This document shows positions 1 through 7,194 of a stretch of DNA of 31,656 nucleotides, piece after piece; within the stretch, counting starts at the first letter, position 1, and every line of letters begins with the position of its first letter. This DNA is from an uncultured Chromatiaceae bacterium. GTDB taxonomy: Bacteria > Pseudomonadota > Gammaproteobacteria > Enterobacterales > Alteromonadaceae. The notes under the pieces are model-generated. The model worked only from the letters and a program-made list of their open reading frames with translations, did not search any database and was not told the DNA's origin. Made by a program: the position numbers and the translations under genes. Location: the NCBI GenBank assembly GCA_946482615.1, contig CAMLSF010000025.1, positions 1-31,656 on the forward strand, in the 5' to 3' direction.

Positions 1-799
1 TTTGCTGGCACCAACTCAATATTTGCTGAAACTCTGGATGTTGTTTTGTCACTTGCTGACTGCCAGCCAATTGATTTAACTCGTTATGTAGCAAGCGGGC
101 ACCTAATTCTGTAGCATTATCCACGCCTGATTTTTTCTGCATCAGGCGCAATTCTGGTGGTGTAAATTCGCTGGGATACAAAGGATCCAGGCTCTGAAAC
201 CCCGGATTACTAATCAATGCGCAATACGCGCCCCGACTGGCCCAATATTCATGTTGAACCTGGTTCAGTTGCTCAAAATCCAAGCCATGACGCAGCATCA
301 GCCAGTGCATCAGCTCATGCACTGAATGACTGTAAAACTCAGCTAATTGCTCTGTCGGCTGCTGGCAAGTACGCAATGAATAAAATAAAGCCAGCTGATC
401 ACTATCCACGTCCAGCCGCTCTTTATAATTGAAATTCTCATTCACTGAGAGGTAAAGCTGCAGACGTTGCGGCTGGCCATAACTAAAACCAGCACTGCGG
501 CTTGACGACTTAAAATGAGTGACTAAAGCCTTTGTCGCCTCTACAGAACAGAGTTGCTGCGGGTCTTTCAGCCAAAGCTCCAACTCCAGTTCAGCCAATG
601 CACTGGTTGCAATAGGCCGATACTGTTGTTTATCCGCTGTTTTAGTCGCTATATCAACAGCCTTTGGCTGCTGTGCATGGGAGTGGATGATAAAACTTTC
701 GTTGTCCGGCTCAATAAGCACACCATAACGGTAATCACCGTCCGCCATTGAACTACAACCTGCCAGCAACAAAACAACCAAACTCCACAGCACTTTCAT
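1..799 (-). CDS. Partial lipoprotein with HExxH motif, function unknown
   Basis: The frame is open for 266 codons from ATG at 799 to the left edge of the window, so the C-terminus is missing. The start follows AAGGGA about 10 bases upstream. The product begins with a short hydrophobic stretch and the lipobox LLAGC, with Cys15 as the predicted lipidated residue, so it should be an envelope lipoprotein. Residues 161-165 read HELMH, a zinc-metallopeptidase-type HExxH, followed by a candidate third ligand Glu184 in HEYW. The spacing of 19 residues is compatible with a gluzincin, but this is inference. Four cysteines (85, 145, about 193 and near the cut end) could form disulfides. I do not recognise the family. 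It is the last gene of the minus-strand group starting near 1512, separated from the bacteriocin cassette by about 250 bases. Confidence 0.8.
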   Translation of the reverse strand, partial: MKVLWSLVVLLLAGCSSMADGDYRYGVLIEPDNESFIIHSHAQQPKAVDIATKTADKQQYRPIATSALAELELELWLKDPQQLCSVEATKALVTHFKSSSRSAGFSYGQPQRLQLYLSVNENFNYKERLDVDSDQLALFYSLRTCQQPTEQLAEFYSHSVHELMHWLMLRHGLDFEQLNQVQHEYWASRGAYCALISNPGFQSLDPLYPSEFTPPELRLMQKKSGVDNATELGARLLHNELNQLAGSQQVTKQHPEFQQILSWCQQ

Positions 800-1046
800 C
801 TGACGTTATCCCTTTGTTTCTATAGTCCGTTATCCATTTATACCAAATGAAGCACCAAGCCAGTTTGCATTATCTAGAACACCAGTCAAACATGGCTCAA
901 ACGAAAACAACAATAGCACTGCTACATCATGACTTTTTTGAGAAAATCCTGATGACTTATTCAGAAGCGCGCAAAATAAGAGGCCTCACGATCTTGCCCT
1001 GAGTCTCAGTCCTCTTGTCGTATTAGATTTAAGACACCTGCTTTTA
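800..1046. other. Intergenic region upstream of the lipoprotein
   Basis: About 250 bases without a coding frame I can support. A weak minus-strand promoter-like pair (TTGGTA, 16 bases, TATAGA) lies just before the lipoprotein gene, but neither hexamer is good. No other structure was seen. Confidence 0.3.
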
Positions 1047-1208
1047 TTATTTTTCGAGGAATATATAGCTTGCTAATGCCAACACCAGCATTCCCACCCC
1101 AGTAAATAAAGGAAAATAACCAACAAACAAATCAACCGAAAGACCGATCAATCCGCCCAGTACAGTTAACTTATGCAAAACTGAATAATTTTTTATTCCC
1201 TTGAACAT
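1047..1208 (-). CDS. 53-residue two-helix membrane protein, candidate bacteriocin immunity protein
   Basis: ATG at 1208 is preceded by AGGGGGG at good spacing, and the frame ends at TAA (1047-1049). The product starts MFKGIKNYSVLHK, has two hydrophobic segments (about residues 15-32 and 34-50) joined by a short turn, and ends FLEK. Charge lies at both ends, which suggests a hairpin in the inner membrane with both termini inside. It follows the bacteriocin-like gene on the same strand after an 80-base gap that holds a strong hairpin. Class II bacteriocins and microcins are usually encoded with a small membrane immunity protein directly downstream, and position, size and topology all fit. I do not recognise a named family. 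It could also be an unrelated small membrane protein. Confidence 0.6.
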   Translation of the reverse strand: MFKGIKNYSVLHKLTVLGGLIGLSVDLFVGYFPLFTGVGMLVLALASYIFLEK

Positions 1209-1247
1209 AGGCCCCCCTGGATTCAATATGAATTTAGCCTGATAAAA

Positions 1248-1279
1248 ACTGATAGAACAGATGCTTCTGTTCTATCAGT
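1248..1279 (-). terminator. Hairpin with T-tract after the bacteriocin-like gene, possible attenuator
   Basis: A perfect 14-bp inverted repeat (1248-1261 with 1266-1279, loop TGCT) starts 8 bases after the stop codon at 1288-1290. Read on the minus strand it is followed by TTTT-ATC. The short T-tract suggests partial termination, so the peptide gene would be transcribed more than the downstream membrane protein. Strength is inferred, not measured. Confidence 0.65.
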
Positions 1280-1287
1280 CGACCTAT

Positions 1288-1512
1288 TTACACATCTTTC
1301 CAAGTCCAAACTACTTTGGAAATGCCATTCCCAATCGAAAAGCCCCCTGAAAATGAGAAGAGCGTGGCTCCAGCTGCCCCAACCCAACCCACAGGTGTTG
1401 CCGCAATCATTAAGCCTACCGCAACCAAACCAGCGCCAGCACCAACAGCGCCCCAATCTACTCCGCCAGCACCACTCACCTCTTCCACTTGCTCAAATGT
1501 TAACTCTTTCAT
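1288..1512 (-). CDS. Bacteriocin/microcin-like precursor with double-glycine-type leader
   Basis: The 74-residue product starts at ATG 1512, chosen because AAGGAG lies 7 bases upstream and the N-terminus then matches a secretion leader. A longer in-frame start exists but lacks a ribosome site. The leader MKELTFEQVEEVSGA fits the double-glycine pattern: Leu4 at -12, Val9 at -7, Val12 at -4, Gly14-Ala15 at -2/-1. Predicted cleavage after Ala15 leaves a 59-residue mature peptide with no cysteine, very rich in Gly and Ala, with several GxxxG spacings and a C-terminus ending VWTWKDV. These are traits of unmodified class II bacteriocins exported by ABC transporters with a C39 peptidase domain; no such exporter lies in the window. 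A candidate immunity gene follows. The leader makes a secreted peptide likely; antibacterial activity is inference. Confidence 0.75.
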   Translation of the reverse strand: MKELTFEQVEEVSGAGGVDWGAVGAGAGLVAVGLMIAATPVGWVGAAGATLFSFSGGFSIGNGISKVVWTWKDV

Positions 1513-1534
1513 GATATGTCTCCTTGAGTTAAAT

Positions 1535-1582
1535 AAAGCCTGAAAAACAGGCTTTTGACAAACCAAAACAACCTCGTTTTGG
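1535..1582 (-). promoter_or_regulatory. Two small hairpins in the 5' leader of the bacteriocin-like gene
   Basis: Two perfect inverted repeats lie just upstream of the ribosome site: AAAGCCTG/CAGGCTTT (1535-1542 with 1548-1555, 5-base loop) and CCAAAAC/GTTTTGG (1563-1569 with 1576-1582, 6-base loop). They would form consecutive hairpins in the mRNA leader. A regulatory role is possible but unproven. Confidence 0.4.
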
Positions 1583-1684
1583 CTCCTTATCTGCGCTTTT
1601 TAATTCATGTCAGACGACAATAAACTAATACGAGCACAAGCGCGGATCTCATGCGCACCCAAACCATAAATTAACTTTAATTTA

Positions 1685-1712
1685 AATATAATTTAACAAA
1701 ATAAAATGGCAA
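1685..1712 (-). promoter_or_regulatory. Candidate sigma70 promoter for the bacteriocin-like gene
   Basis: On the minus strand TTGCCA (1707-1712) and TATATT (1685-1690) are 16 bases apart, each matching consensus at five of six positions, within AT-rich DNA. This would give a leader of roughly 165 bases including the two hairpins. The rest of the 345-base gap 1513-1857 shows nothing beyond these elements and the purT terminator. Confidence 0.35.
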
Positions 1713-1810
1713 GCCAAAGATCGGCATGAACACAAGAGTGAGTTTTAATGGTGTGAAGGCTAAAGAAATTTAGTTTTGTAGATGGCAGAGCCTCTGACGC
1801 TCTGCACTGA

Positions 1811-1839
1811 AAACCAAGCAGGGGCTCTGTCGCCCCTGC
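1811..1839 (-). terminator. Rho-independent-like terminator after purT
   Basis: The 8-bp GC-rich stem GCAGGGGC/GCCCCTGC (1818-1825 with 1832-1839, loop of 6) lies about 20 bases after the purT stop codon. On the minus strand it is followed by TTGGTTTT. A weaker inverted repeat GCAGAG/CTCTGC lies next to it at 1785-1805. Confidence 0.6.
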
Positions 1840-1857
1840 CTGTAAAAGGATAAAACG

Positions 1858-3042
1858 CTACAACACATCCACCTTAATTTGCGCTATCACATCCAGTGCT
1901 TTTTGTTTGGCGTGATCGACATTGTCGCCCAAGGCTAAAGCCACGCCCATACGGCGCTCGCCTTGTACTTCAGGTTTACCAAATAGCCGCAGGTCGGTGT
2001 CGGGTTGCATTAAAGCCTGGGCTAAATTGCCATAACCAATTTGCTGCGAGTTGCCAGGAACCAGCAATACAGCTGAAGCGGCCGGACCGTATTGGCGAAT
2101 AACGGGGATAGGCAAACCTAAAATAGCGCGGGCATGCAACGCAAATTCAGAATAGTTTTGCGAAATTAAGGTCACCATACCGGTGTCGTGTGGTCGTGGT
2201 GAGACTTCGCTAAACCAGACTTCATCGCCTTTGACAAACAGCTCGACGCCAAATAAACCAAAACCACCTAAAGCTTCAGTCACTTTAGCGGCGTAACGCT
2301 GGGCTTTTTCTAAAGCCACAGCCGACATCACCTGAGGTTGCCATGATTCGCGGTAATCACCTTTTTCCTGGCGATGGCCAACGGGTTCGCAGTATTGAGT
2401 ACCAGAAATGGAACGTACTGTTAATAAAGTAATTTCATAATCGAAGTCGATAAAACCTTCCACTATCACCCGGCCTTTACCGGCACGGCCGCCTTCCTGA
2501 GCATAAGCCCAGGCCGCTTCTAAATCGGCGTCAGATTTCAGCACAGACTGACCTTTACCGGACGACGACATTATAGGTTTCACCACACAAGGGTAACCAA
2601 TATGAGCCACTGCTGCTAAGTAGCTGGTTTTGTCATCGGCAAAACGGAATGGCGAGGTAGGCAGCTGTAACTCTTCAGCTGCTAAACGGCGGATCCCCTC
2701 GCGGTTCATGGTTAAATTGGCTGCTTTGGCGCTTGGGATCACAGTAAACCCCTGTTGTTCCAATTCAACCAGTGTGCTGGTGGCTATGGCTTCCAGCTCT
2801 GGGACTATCAAGGCAGGTTTTTCTTTGATCACGATTTGGCGCAAAGCGGCGCCGTCCAGCATGGAGATGACATAACAACGGTCCGCCACCTGCATAGCCG
2901 GGGCATTGGCGTAACGGTCGACGGCTATCACTTCGCAGCCTAAACGTTTGAGTTCAATACATACTTCTTTGCCCAGCTCACCGCTGCCTAATAACAGCAC
3001 TTTAGTGGCGTTGGCAGCGCCCGGGGTTCCTATCTGGCTCAT
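1858..3042 (-). CDS. purT: Formate-dependent phosphoribosylglycinamide formyltransferase (GAR transformylase 2)
   Basis: PurT makes formyl-GAR from GAR, formate and ATP in purine synthesis, replacing folate-dependent PurN. The 394-residue product aligns throughout with the E. coli enzyme (392 residues) from memory: [13 protein letters not shown] at the N-terminal substrate-binding fold, [20 protein letters not shown], the ATP-grasp stretch [44 protein letters not shown], and the metal-binding [20 protein letters not shown] chose ATG at 3042 because AGGA lies about 10 bases upstream and it fits the family length; a TTG three codons earlier (3051) is an alternative. The gene stands alone, with its own terminator, and diverges from the small CWC gene. 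Nothing is missing or odd. Confidence 0.97.
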   Translation of the reverse strand: MSQIGTPGAANATKVLLLGSGELGKEVCIELKRLGCEVIAVDRYANAPAMQVADRCYVISMLDGAALRQIVIKEKPALIVPELEAIATSTLVELEQQGFTVIPSAKAANLTMNREGIRRLAAEELQLPTSPFRFADDKTSYLAAVAHIGYPCVVKPIMSSSGKGQSVLKSDADLEAAWAYAQEGGRAGKGRVIVEGFIDFDYEITLLTVRSISGTQYCEPVGHRQEKGDYRESWQPQVMSAVALEKAQRYAAKVTEALGGFGLFGVELFVKGDEVWFSEVSPRPHDTGMVTLISQNYSEFALHARAILGLPIPVIRQYGPAASAVLLVPGNSQQIGYGNLAQALMQPDTDLRLFGKPEVQGERRMGVALALGDNVDHAKQKALDVIAQIKVDVL

Positions 3043-3170
3043 ATTCTGCAATTCCTAACCCTGATCTAATGGCAAAGAGCATACCAAAAATCAGCGGTGA
3101 ACACTTAATGATTTCAGCCAGATAAGACGCTCTGAGGTATAGTAAAAGGCAGTCCAGACCGAGGTGTGCT

Positions 3171-3377
3171 ATGTCAGAGTCATTATGCCCTTTATGCCAG
3201 CAAAACAATTTATGCAAAGCTGGCACTGCGGAACAAAACCACTGCTGGTGTATGGCGCAGCAATTTCCGTCTGAACTGCTGGCGCAGGCGCCGGATCAAA
3301 GCAGTTGTATTTGTGCCGACTGCTTAGCGCGTTTTCAACAACAAACAACATCGGTGCAGCAGTTTAAACCCGCCTGA
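3171..3377 (+). CDS. Small cysteine-rich CWC protein
   Basis: The 68-residue product has eight cysteines in a metal-binding-like pattern: C6xxC9, C15, C25-W-C27, then C46-I-C48-x-x-C51. The CWC signature gives its name to the bacterial cysteine-rich CWC family, whose function is unknown; zinc binding is likely. The start has GAGG 8 bases upstream. It is encoded divergently from purT, with 128 bases between their starts, and its stop at 3377 is two bases from the stop of the oppositely oriented glycosyltransferase gene. A TATAGT element at 3138-3143 may be its -10, but no good -35 is seen. Confidence 0.8.
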   Translation: MSESLCPLCQQNNLCKAGTAEQNHCWCMAQQFPSELLAQAPDQSSCICADCLARFQQQTTSVQQFKPA

Positions 3378-3378
3378 T

Positions 3379-4845
3379 TTATTTGCTGTTTTGCCATTTG
3401 CCTGAACGTTTCATCGTGCCCCAGCTGCTTTTGCTATTACGCGCCCAGAGCCACAAACCTTTTAACCGCCACCAGGAATTCAGCTGGCGATAACCAAAGT
3501 TTTCCAAAACAGCCATCAAAAACAATCGCATTATACTGCGCCCGCCCGGGTAGACAGGGTACGACATTTCTTCCAGCACCAGCGCCACCACTGAAATCAG
3601 TATGCCAAAGCCTATAGTCACCACTAAAAAGGCCAATAAAGCGGCAGGGTCTAACCAGCCGGCCAGCCAGGTCACTAACATAAACACATAACCCATGACT
3701 TCCAGCGCCGGGCCTAAGGCTTCAAATAACAAAGCAAAAGGAAAAGCCAACCAGCCGACAGCACCAGATTTAGGGTGAAATAACAACGACATATTAGCGC
3801 TTAAGCTTTCCAGCAAACCCCTTTGCCAACGCACCCTTTGCTGCGCCAATGTAGCTAAATCTTCCGGCGCTTCAGTCCAGCAAACAGGGTCCGGAATAAA
3901 ATAAATGCGGTATTTGCGTTTATTCAGCCGCATATGTTTATGCATCCGCACCACCAGCTCCATATCTTCACCTATGGTTTTATGCCGGTAACCACCCACT
4001 TCAATCACCAAATCTTTTTTAAACAAACCAAAAGCACCACTAATGATTAATAGCGCATTTAAAGACGACCAGCCCAAACGGCCAAACAAGAAACCGCGCA
4101 GGTACTCCACTATTTGCAATTGCGGCAAAATTTTATTGGGTAAAGCGGCTTTGAGTAACAAACCATCTTTGACCTGACAACCGTTGGCAATACGCACTGT
4201 TCCGCCCGCTGCTATAGCGTCCGGGTCTTCCAGAAAAGGCCGGATAATACGCAGCAGACTGTCGCGCTGCAAAATAGAATCGGCGTCAACGCCACAAAAC
4301 AACGGGAAACGCGACAAATTCACCCCGGCGTTTAACGCGTCGGCTTTACCGCCATTGGCTTTATCTATCACTTTTAAATTCGGGTAACGGCTGGACTGAT
4401 AAATGCCGCGAATCTGCTGGCAAGGTAAACGTAAGGGGCAAGTGGCAGAAGATAAAGTTAAAGCAAAACTTTGTTTGAGGACCTCTAAGGTGTCGTCTTT
4501 TGAACCATCGTTGATGACGATCACTTCGTATTCAGGGTACGTCAGTTGTAATAAAGACAAGACCGAACTGGCGATGGTTTCCTGCTCGTTATAAGCAGGC
4601 ACCAGTACAGAAATAGGAGTTAAAAAACTGGCGTAACTGGCTGGTAATAACTCAGTGCGGGCCGACTGAATATGACTGCGCATCACCATCAGGGCGACCA
4701 GATTCAGCAGCAGATAACCTGCAGATAAACAGACAAAATAACCCACCAATAACCACTGCAAAGGCGCCAGCCAGGCGGCCAGTTCCTGTTGTTGGATCCA
4801 CTGATGGATGAACTCTGTAGTCTGCTGTAACCAGTCACTTGCCAT
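3379..4845 (-). CDS. Membrane family 2 glycosyltransferase, likely polysaccharide synthase
   Basis: A 488-residue processive-type GT2 enzyme. After an N-terminal membrane segment (about 31-55) comes the catalytic domain: VLVPAYNEQETI (about 80-91), the nucleotide-sugar Asp in VINDGSKDD, DADS (187-190) as the DxD metal site, GED (292-294) with the likely catalytic base, and QQRVRW (335-340), the QxxRW motif. At least two or three membrane helices follow (about 364-445). This is the architecture of PgaC, BcsA and E. coli YaiP. The ATG at 4845 shares one base with the upstream stop (TGATG) and has AAGGAAG before it, so it is translationally coupled to the HEAT gene; a longer in-frame start is less likely. 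The YaiO neighbour argues for an exported polysaccharide. The sugar cannot be read from sequence. Confidence 0.9.
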   Translation of the reverse strand: MASDWLQQTTEFIHQWIQQQELAAWLAPLQWLLVGYFVCLSAGYLLLNLVALMVMRSHIQSARTELLPASYASFLTPISVLVPAYNEQETIASSVLSLLQLTYPEYEVIVINDGSKDDTLEVLKQSFALTLSSATCPLRLPCQQIRGIYQSSRYPNLKVIDKANGGKADALNAGVNLSRFPLFCGVDADSILQRDSLLRIIRPFLEDPDAIAAGGTVRIANGCQVKDGLLLKAALPNKILPQLQIVEYLRGFLFGRLGWSSLNALLIISGAFGLFKKDLVIEVGGYRHKTIGEDMELVVRMHKHMRLNKRKYRIYFIPDPVCWTEAPEDLATLAQQRVRWQRGLLESLSANMSLLFHPKSGAVGWLAFPFALLFEALGPALEVMGYVFMLVTWLAGWLDPAALLAFLVVTIGFGILISVVALVLEEMSYPVYPGGRSIMRLFLMAVLENFGYRQLNSWWRLKGLWLWARNSKSSWGTMKRSGKWQNSK

Positions 4846-5921
4846 CAGGTTCTTCCTTGTTGCTGACGCTGTTGTTCTTCCTGCACCTGCGACAAAATCG
4901 CTGTCGCAAAAGGGTCTGTCAGTTGGTGCTGCCACTGTTGCAACTGTTCATCTTCAATGCCGGGTAACGATATCAGGCTTTGCGCCGAACGATAACGCAC
5001 CCACCAGCTCGGATCCGACAACATTTTTAATAATAATGGCGCATCAGAACTGTCGCCTAACCGGGCCAAAGCTTTGGCAAGTTGCACCCGGACTTCCCAG
5101 TGCGGGTTATTTACCTGCTGGCGTAATAAGGGCAATAAGTCGGGGGAGACGGCGCTGGCAAAAGCTGTGGTCAAAAGCTCCATTTCATCCGGGTAACGCA
5201 CTAAGGCCTGTTGGATCAGCGGCTGGCTGTCGATAGGAGACAATATATGCATCAGCTTAATTAAACGTCTGAGCTCTTTGGCTGTGGCTTTTTCGGCACA
5301 TTCACTAATAGACCTTACCATCAGATCATGAGGCAAGCGTACCAGTAACCCAGCCACCCGGCTCACCGACCAGTCGTCCCTATATATCTGACTCAAAATG
5401 ACAGGCAACGCCAATTTGGCGTCTATCGACAATAAAGCCCGGGCTGCCACTAAAGAAAAAATTGTGCGTTTGTCGAGCACATGAGGCAGCAGTTCGGCAA
5501 AAGCAGATTTTTCCTGCACTATGCCAAGTGCCATAATAGCGGTCAGTTTTTTATCTGTACTGTAGCCGTGCAACCATTGTTTCATCACAGGAATAAACTT
5601 CAGCTGTTGTGCCAGTTCAGCCAAACGGCCTGATGCGCTGCCCCGGACAGTTTGTTCCAGTTGCAACCATAACTGCACCACATAACCAAAACCTTCCGCA
5701 TTCAGCTCAGGCAAAGGCCCTGTTGTTTCTTCCGGTGAATAAATCCAGGAAAACAGTATCGGAGTCCATTGATCTGTGGCCTGTTGACGACCTTTTTCAC
5801 GCTGCCGCCTTTCATAATGCATAAACAGTGTCAGTAGCAACAGCAGCAGTGTCATCAGCAATAACGCAGCGCTGCTGTACCATACCAATTGCACTATCAC
5901 ATCAGAGCCTATATCTGACAC
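4845..5921 (-). CDS. Membrane-anchored HEAT-repeat protein
   Basis: The 358-residue product has one strong membrane helix (about 11-34) followed by a basic stretch (HYERRQREKGR), so the rest is probably cytoplasmic. Residues about 95-340 are helical repeats. The clearest HEAT repeats are NPHWEVRVQLAKALARLGD (272-290) and DPSWWVRYRSAQSLISLPG (303-321). HEAT arrays bind proteins, so a scaffold role between regulator and glycosyltransferase is plausible but inferred. The start is GTG at 5921, with GAGGTGG upstream, giving a 20-base overlap with the YaiO gene. GTG at 5900 is an alternative. No ATG fits. It is third in a four-gene operon. Confidence 0.85.
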   Translation of the reverse strand: MSDIGSDVIVQLVWYSSAALLLMTLLLLLLTLFMHYERRQREKGRQQATDQWTPILFSWIYSPEETTGPLPELNAEGFGYVVQLWLQLEQTVRGSASGRLAELAQQLKFIPVMKQWLHGYSTDKKLTAIMALGIVQEKSAFAELLPHVLDKRTIFSLVAARALLSIDAKLALPVILSQIYRDDWSVSRVAGLLVRLPHDLMVRSISECAEKATAKELRRLIKLMHILSPIDSQPLIQQALVRYPDEMELLTTAFASAVSPDLLPLLRQQVNNPHWEVRVQLAKALARLGDSSDAPLLLKMLSDPSWWVRYRSAQSLISLPGIEDEQLQQWQHQLTDPFATAILSQVQEEQQRQQQGRT

Positions 5922-6645
5922 CTAAACCCACCTCGGTTTTTTCGTATAACACATCTTGCTCAGACCAGCTCAGGTTGTACAACAGGCTCCAATCCGTAGC
6001 AAAAGAGACTTGGCCAAATAAGCCGATGCGGGTAACGTCCATCACCAGGACACGATTTGGTAAACGTTCCAGCTCTTTACCTTTCACAAACAGAGCCATG
6101 AGTGAATCCGTATCGTTAAAGTAATAACTGGCCTGCAGTACATGAGTATTGGCTGAGCCCGTATCTTCGGGTCTGGAGTGGTACAAGGTATAAGCATAAC
6201 GCCATGCACCGCTGTAATGCTCGTTCATCAGGCTGTAGCTGCGACTGTCCTGTTGATCATCATTGGACACCGATACCCCGGGCGTCACCACCCAGCCCTT
6301 GGTCCACTGCCAGGCCAGTTGATTACCAACAGAGAACTCAGGTCGTACCCTGTTTTGCGGACTATAAGCGGCTTGGCCCAACCAGGTCAGATCATCACTG
6401 ATTTTATAATACCCATCCGTCAGCCATTCCTGATCCTTTAACTCAAAACGTTGACTGCGCTGCCAGCGGGCTCCCCAGCCATAATCAGCAGCGGCATGGC
6501 GTAATCCGGCGTAATAAAAAGAACCATCGGCAAAACTATCTGACAATTGCTCATAACCAGCCCCTGTTTCCAGCTGGTAACTGTCGGCAGCCACAGCAAG
6601 CAGAGGCGTTAAAGCGGCCAGCGCTAAGACTGAGCTTTTAATCAT
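5902..6645 (-). CDS. YaiO-family outer-membrane beta-barrel protein
   Basis: The 247-residue product starts with a signal peptide (MIKSSVLALAALTPLLAVAA, cleavage near residue 20). It continues as alternating aromatic/polar strands typical of an outer-membrane barrel, ending in GLGVRYRL. The pattern of a surface-labelled barrel with a Phe/Tyr-rich repeat around LQASYYFNDTDSLMALFVKG and a glycosyltransferase partner matches the YaiO family, which in E. coli sits beside the GT2 gene yaiP. Its start overlaps the response-regulator stop by four bases (ATGA). It probably lets a polysaccharide out or anchors it. The family assignment is from memory of motif and context; the barrel prediction is firmer than the name. 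Confidence 0.8.
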   Translation of the reverse strand: MIKSSVLALAALTPLLAVAADSYQLETGAGYEQLSDSFADGSFYYAGLRHAAADYGWGARWQRSQRFELKDQEWLTDGYYKISDDLTWLGQAAYSPQNRVRPEFSVGNQLAWQWTKGWVVTPGVSVSNDDQQDSRSYSLMNEHYSGAWRYAYTLYHSRPEDTGSANTHVLQASYYFNDTDSLMALFVKGKELERLPNRVLVMDVTRIGLFGQVSFATDWSLLYNLSWSEQDVLYEKTEVGLGVRYRL

Positions 6646-7022
6646 CCTTGTTTCCCTATCAGGCGACGTAAACGGGCACTCAGCTCAGGCGGCTGAAAGG
6701 GTTTCACCAAATAATCATCTGCACCTTTTTTCAGTGCTAAAGCTATATCTTCTTCCCCCATTTTGGACGTCAGAATCAGCACGGGCACTGTGGTCATAGT
6801 GGCTTGATTGCGGATCAGTTCCAGCAGAAATAACCCATCAAAAAACGGCAGCATCAGATCCAACACTACAGCACTAAAATCACGACCGGATAACACTAAC
6901 TCCTGAGCCTGCTGACCATCTTTCAGCCACTCCACCTGATAGCCATCACGTTGCAAAATAAAAACTAACAACTTGCCAATCAGCTCATCATCCTCAACCA
7001 GCAATACAGTTTTAGTGCCCAT
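6642..7022 (-). CDS. Stand-alone CheY-like response regulator receiver
   Basis: A 126-residue receiver domain with no output domain. The acidic pocket is E10-D11-D12, the phosphoacceptor is D55 in VVLDLMLP, the switch Thr/Ser is T85-S86 and the conserved Lys is K107 in YLVKPF. ATG at 7022 follows GGAG at 5 bases. It is the first gene of the operon with the YaiO, HEAT and GT2 genes, all joined by short overlaps. It probably controls the pathway by protein contact, possibly through the HEAT protein, rather than by binding DNA. No kinase is linked to the operon; the orphan kinase at 11894 is not adjacent. Confidence 0.93.
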   Translation of the reverse strand: MGTKTVLLVEDDELIGKLLVFILQRDGYQVEWLKDGQQAQELVLSGRDFSAVVLDLMLPFFDGLFLLELIRNQATMTTVPVLILTSKMGEEDIALALKKGADDYLVKPFQPPELSARLRRLIGKQG

Positions 7023-7138
7023 TCATACTCCATAGATCCGGCTTTCCTGCCTATTTTCTTAAGCTAATTCGCTGACTTGTTCAAGCTGTAGAGAAAAAAA
7101 ACACATCGCAGCATTATAATTTAACCACCTGCCATTGA

Positions 7139-7154
7139 AATTTGTATACAAATT
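7139..7154. promoter_or_regulatory. Perfect 16-bp palindrome, likely GntR-FCD operator for benE
   Basis: AATTTGTATACAAATT is its own reverse complement and lies 41 bases before the benE start, overlapping the end of a TTGAAA -35-like hexamer (7135-7140). The core TTGTATACAA is the type of site bound by many FCD-subfamily GntR repressors, and such a regulator is encoded directly after benE. Binding here would block the promoter. Confidence 0.6.
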
Positions 7155-7194
7155 AATTTAATGTATATAAAAATATCTATTCAGGTGAAACTCC

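Noticed and set aside
1316..1543. Proline-rich plus-strand ORF
   Set aside because: It is the antisense of the bacteriocin-like gene, whose ribosome site and leader are convincing.
4808..5236. 142-codon plus-strand ORF
   Set aside because: Antisense to the GT2 and HEAT genes, which have clear domains and coupled starts.
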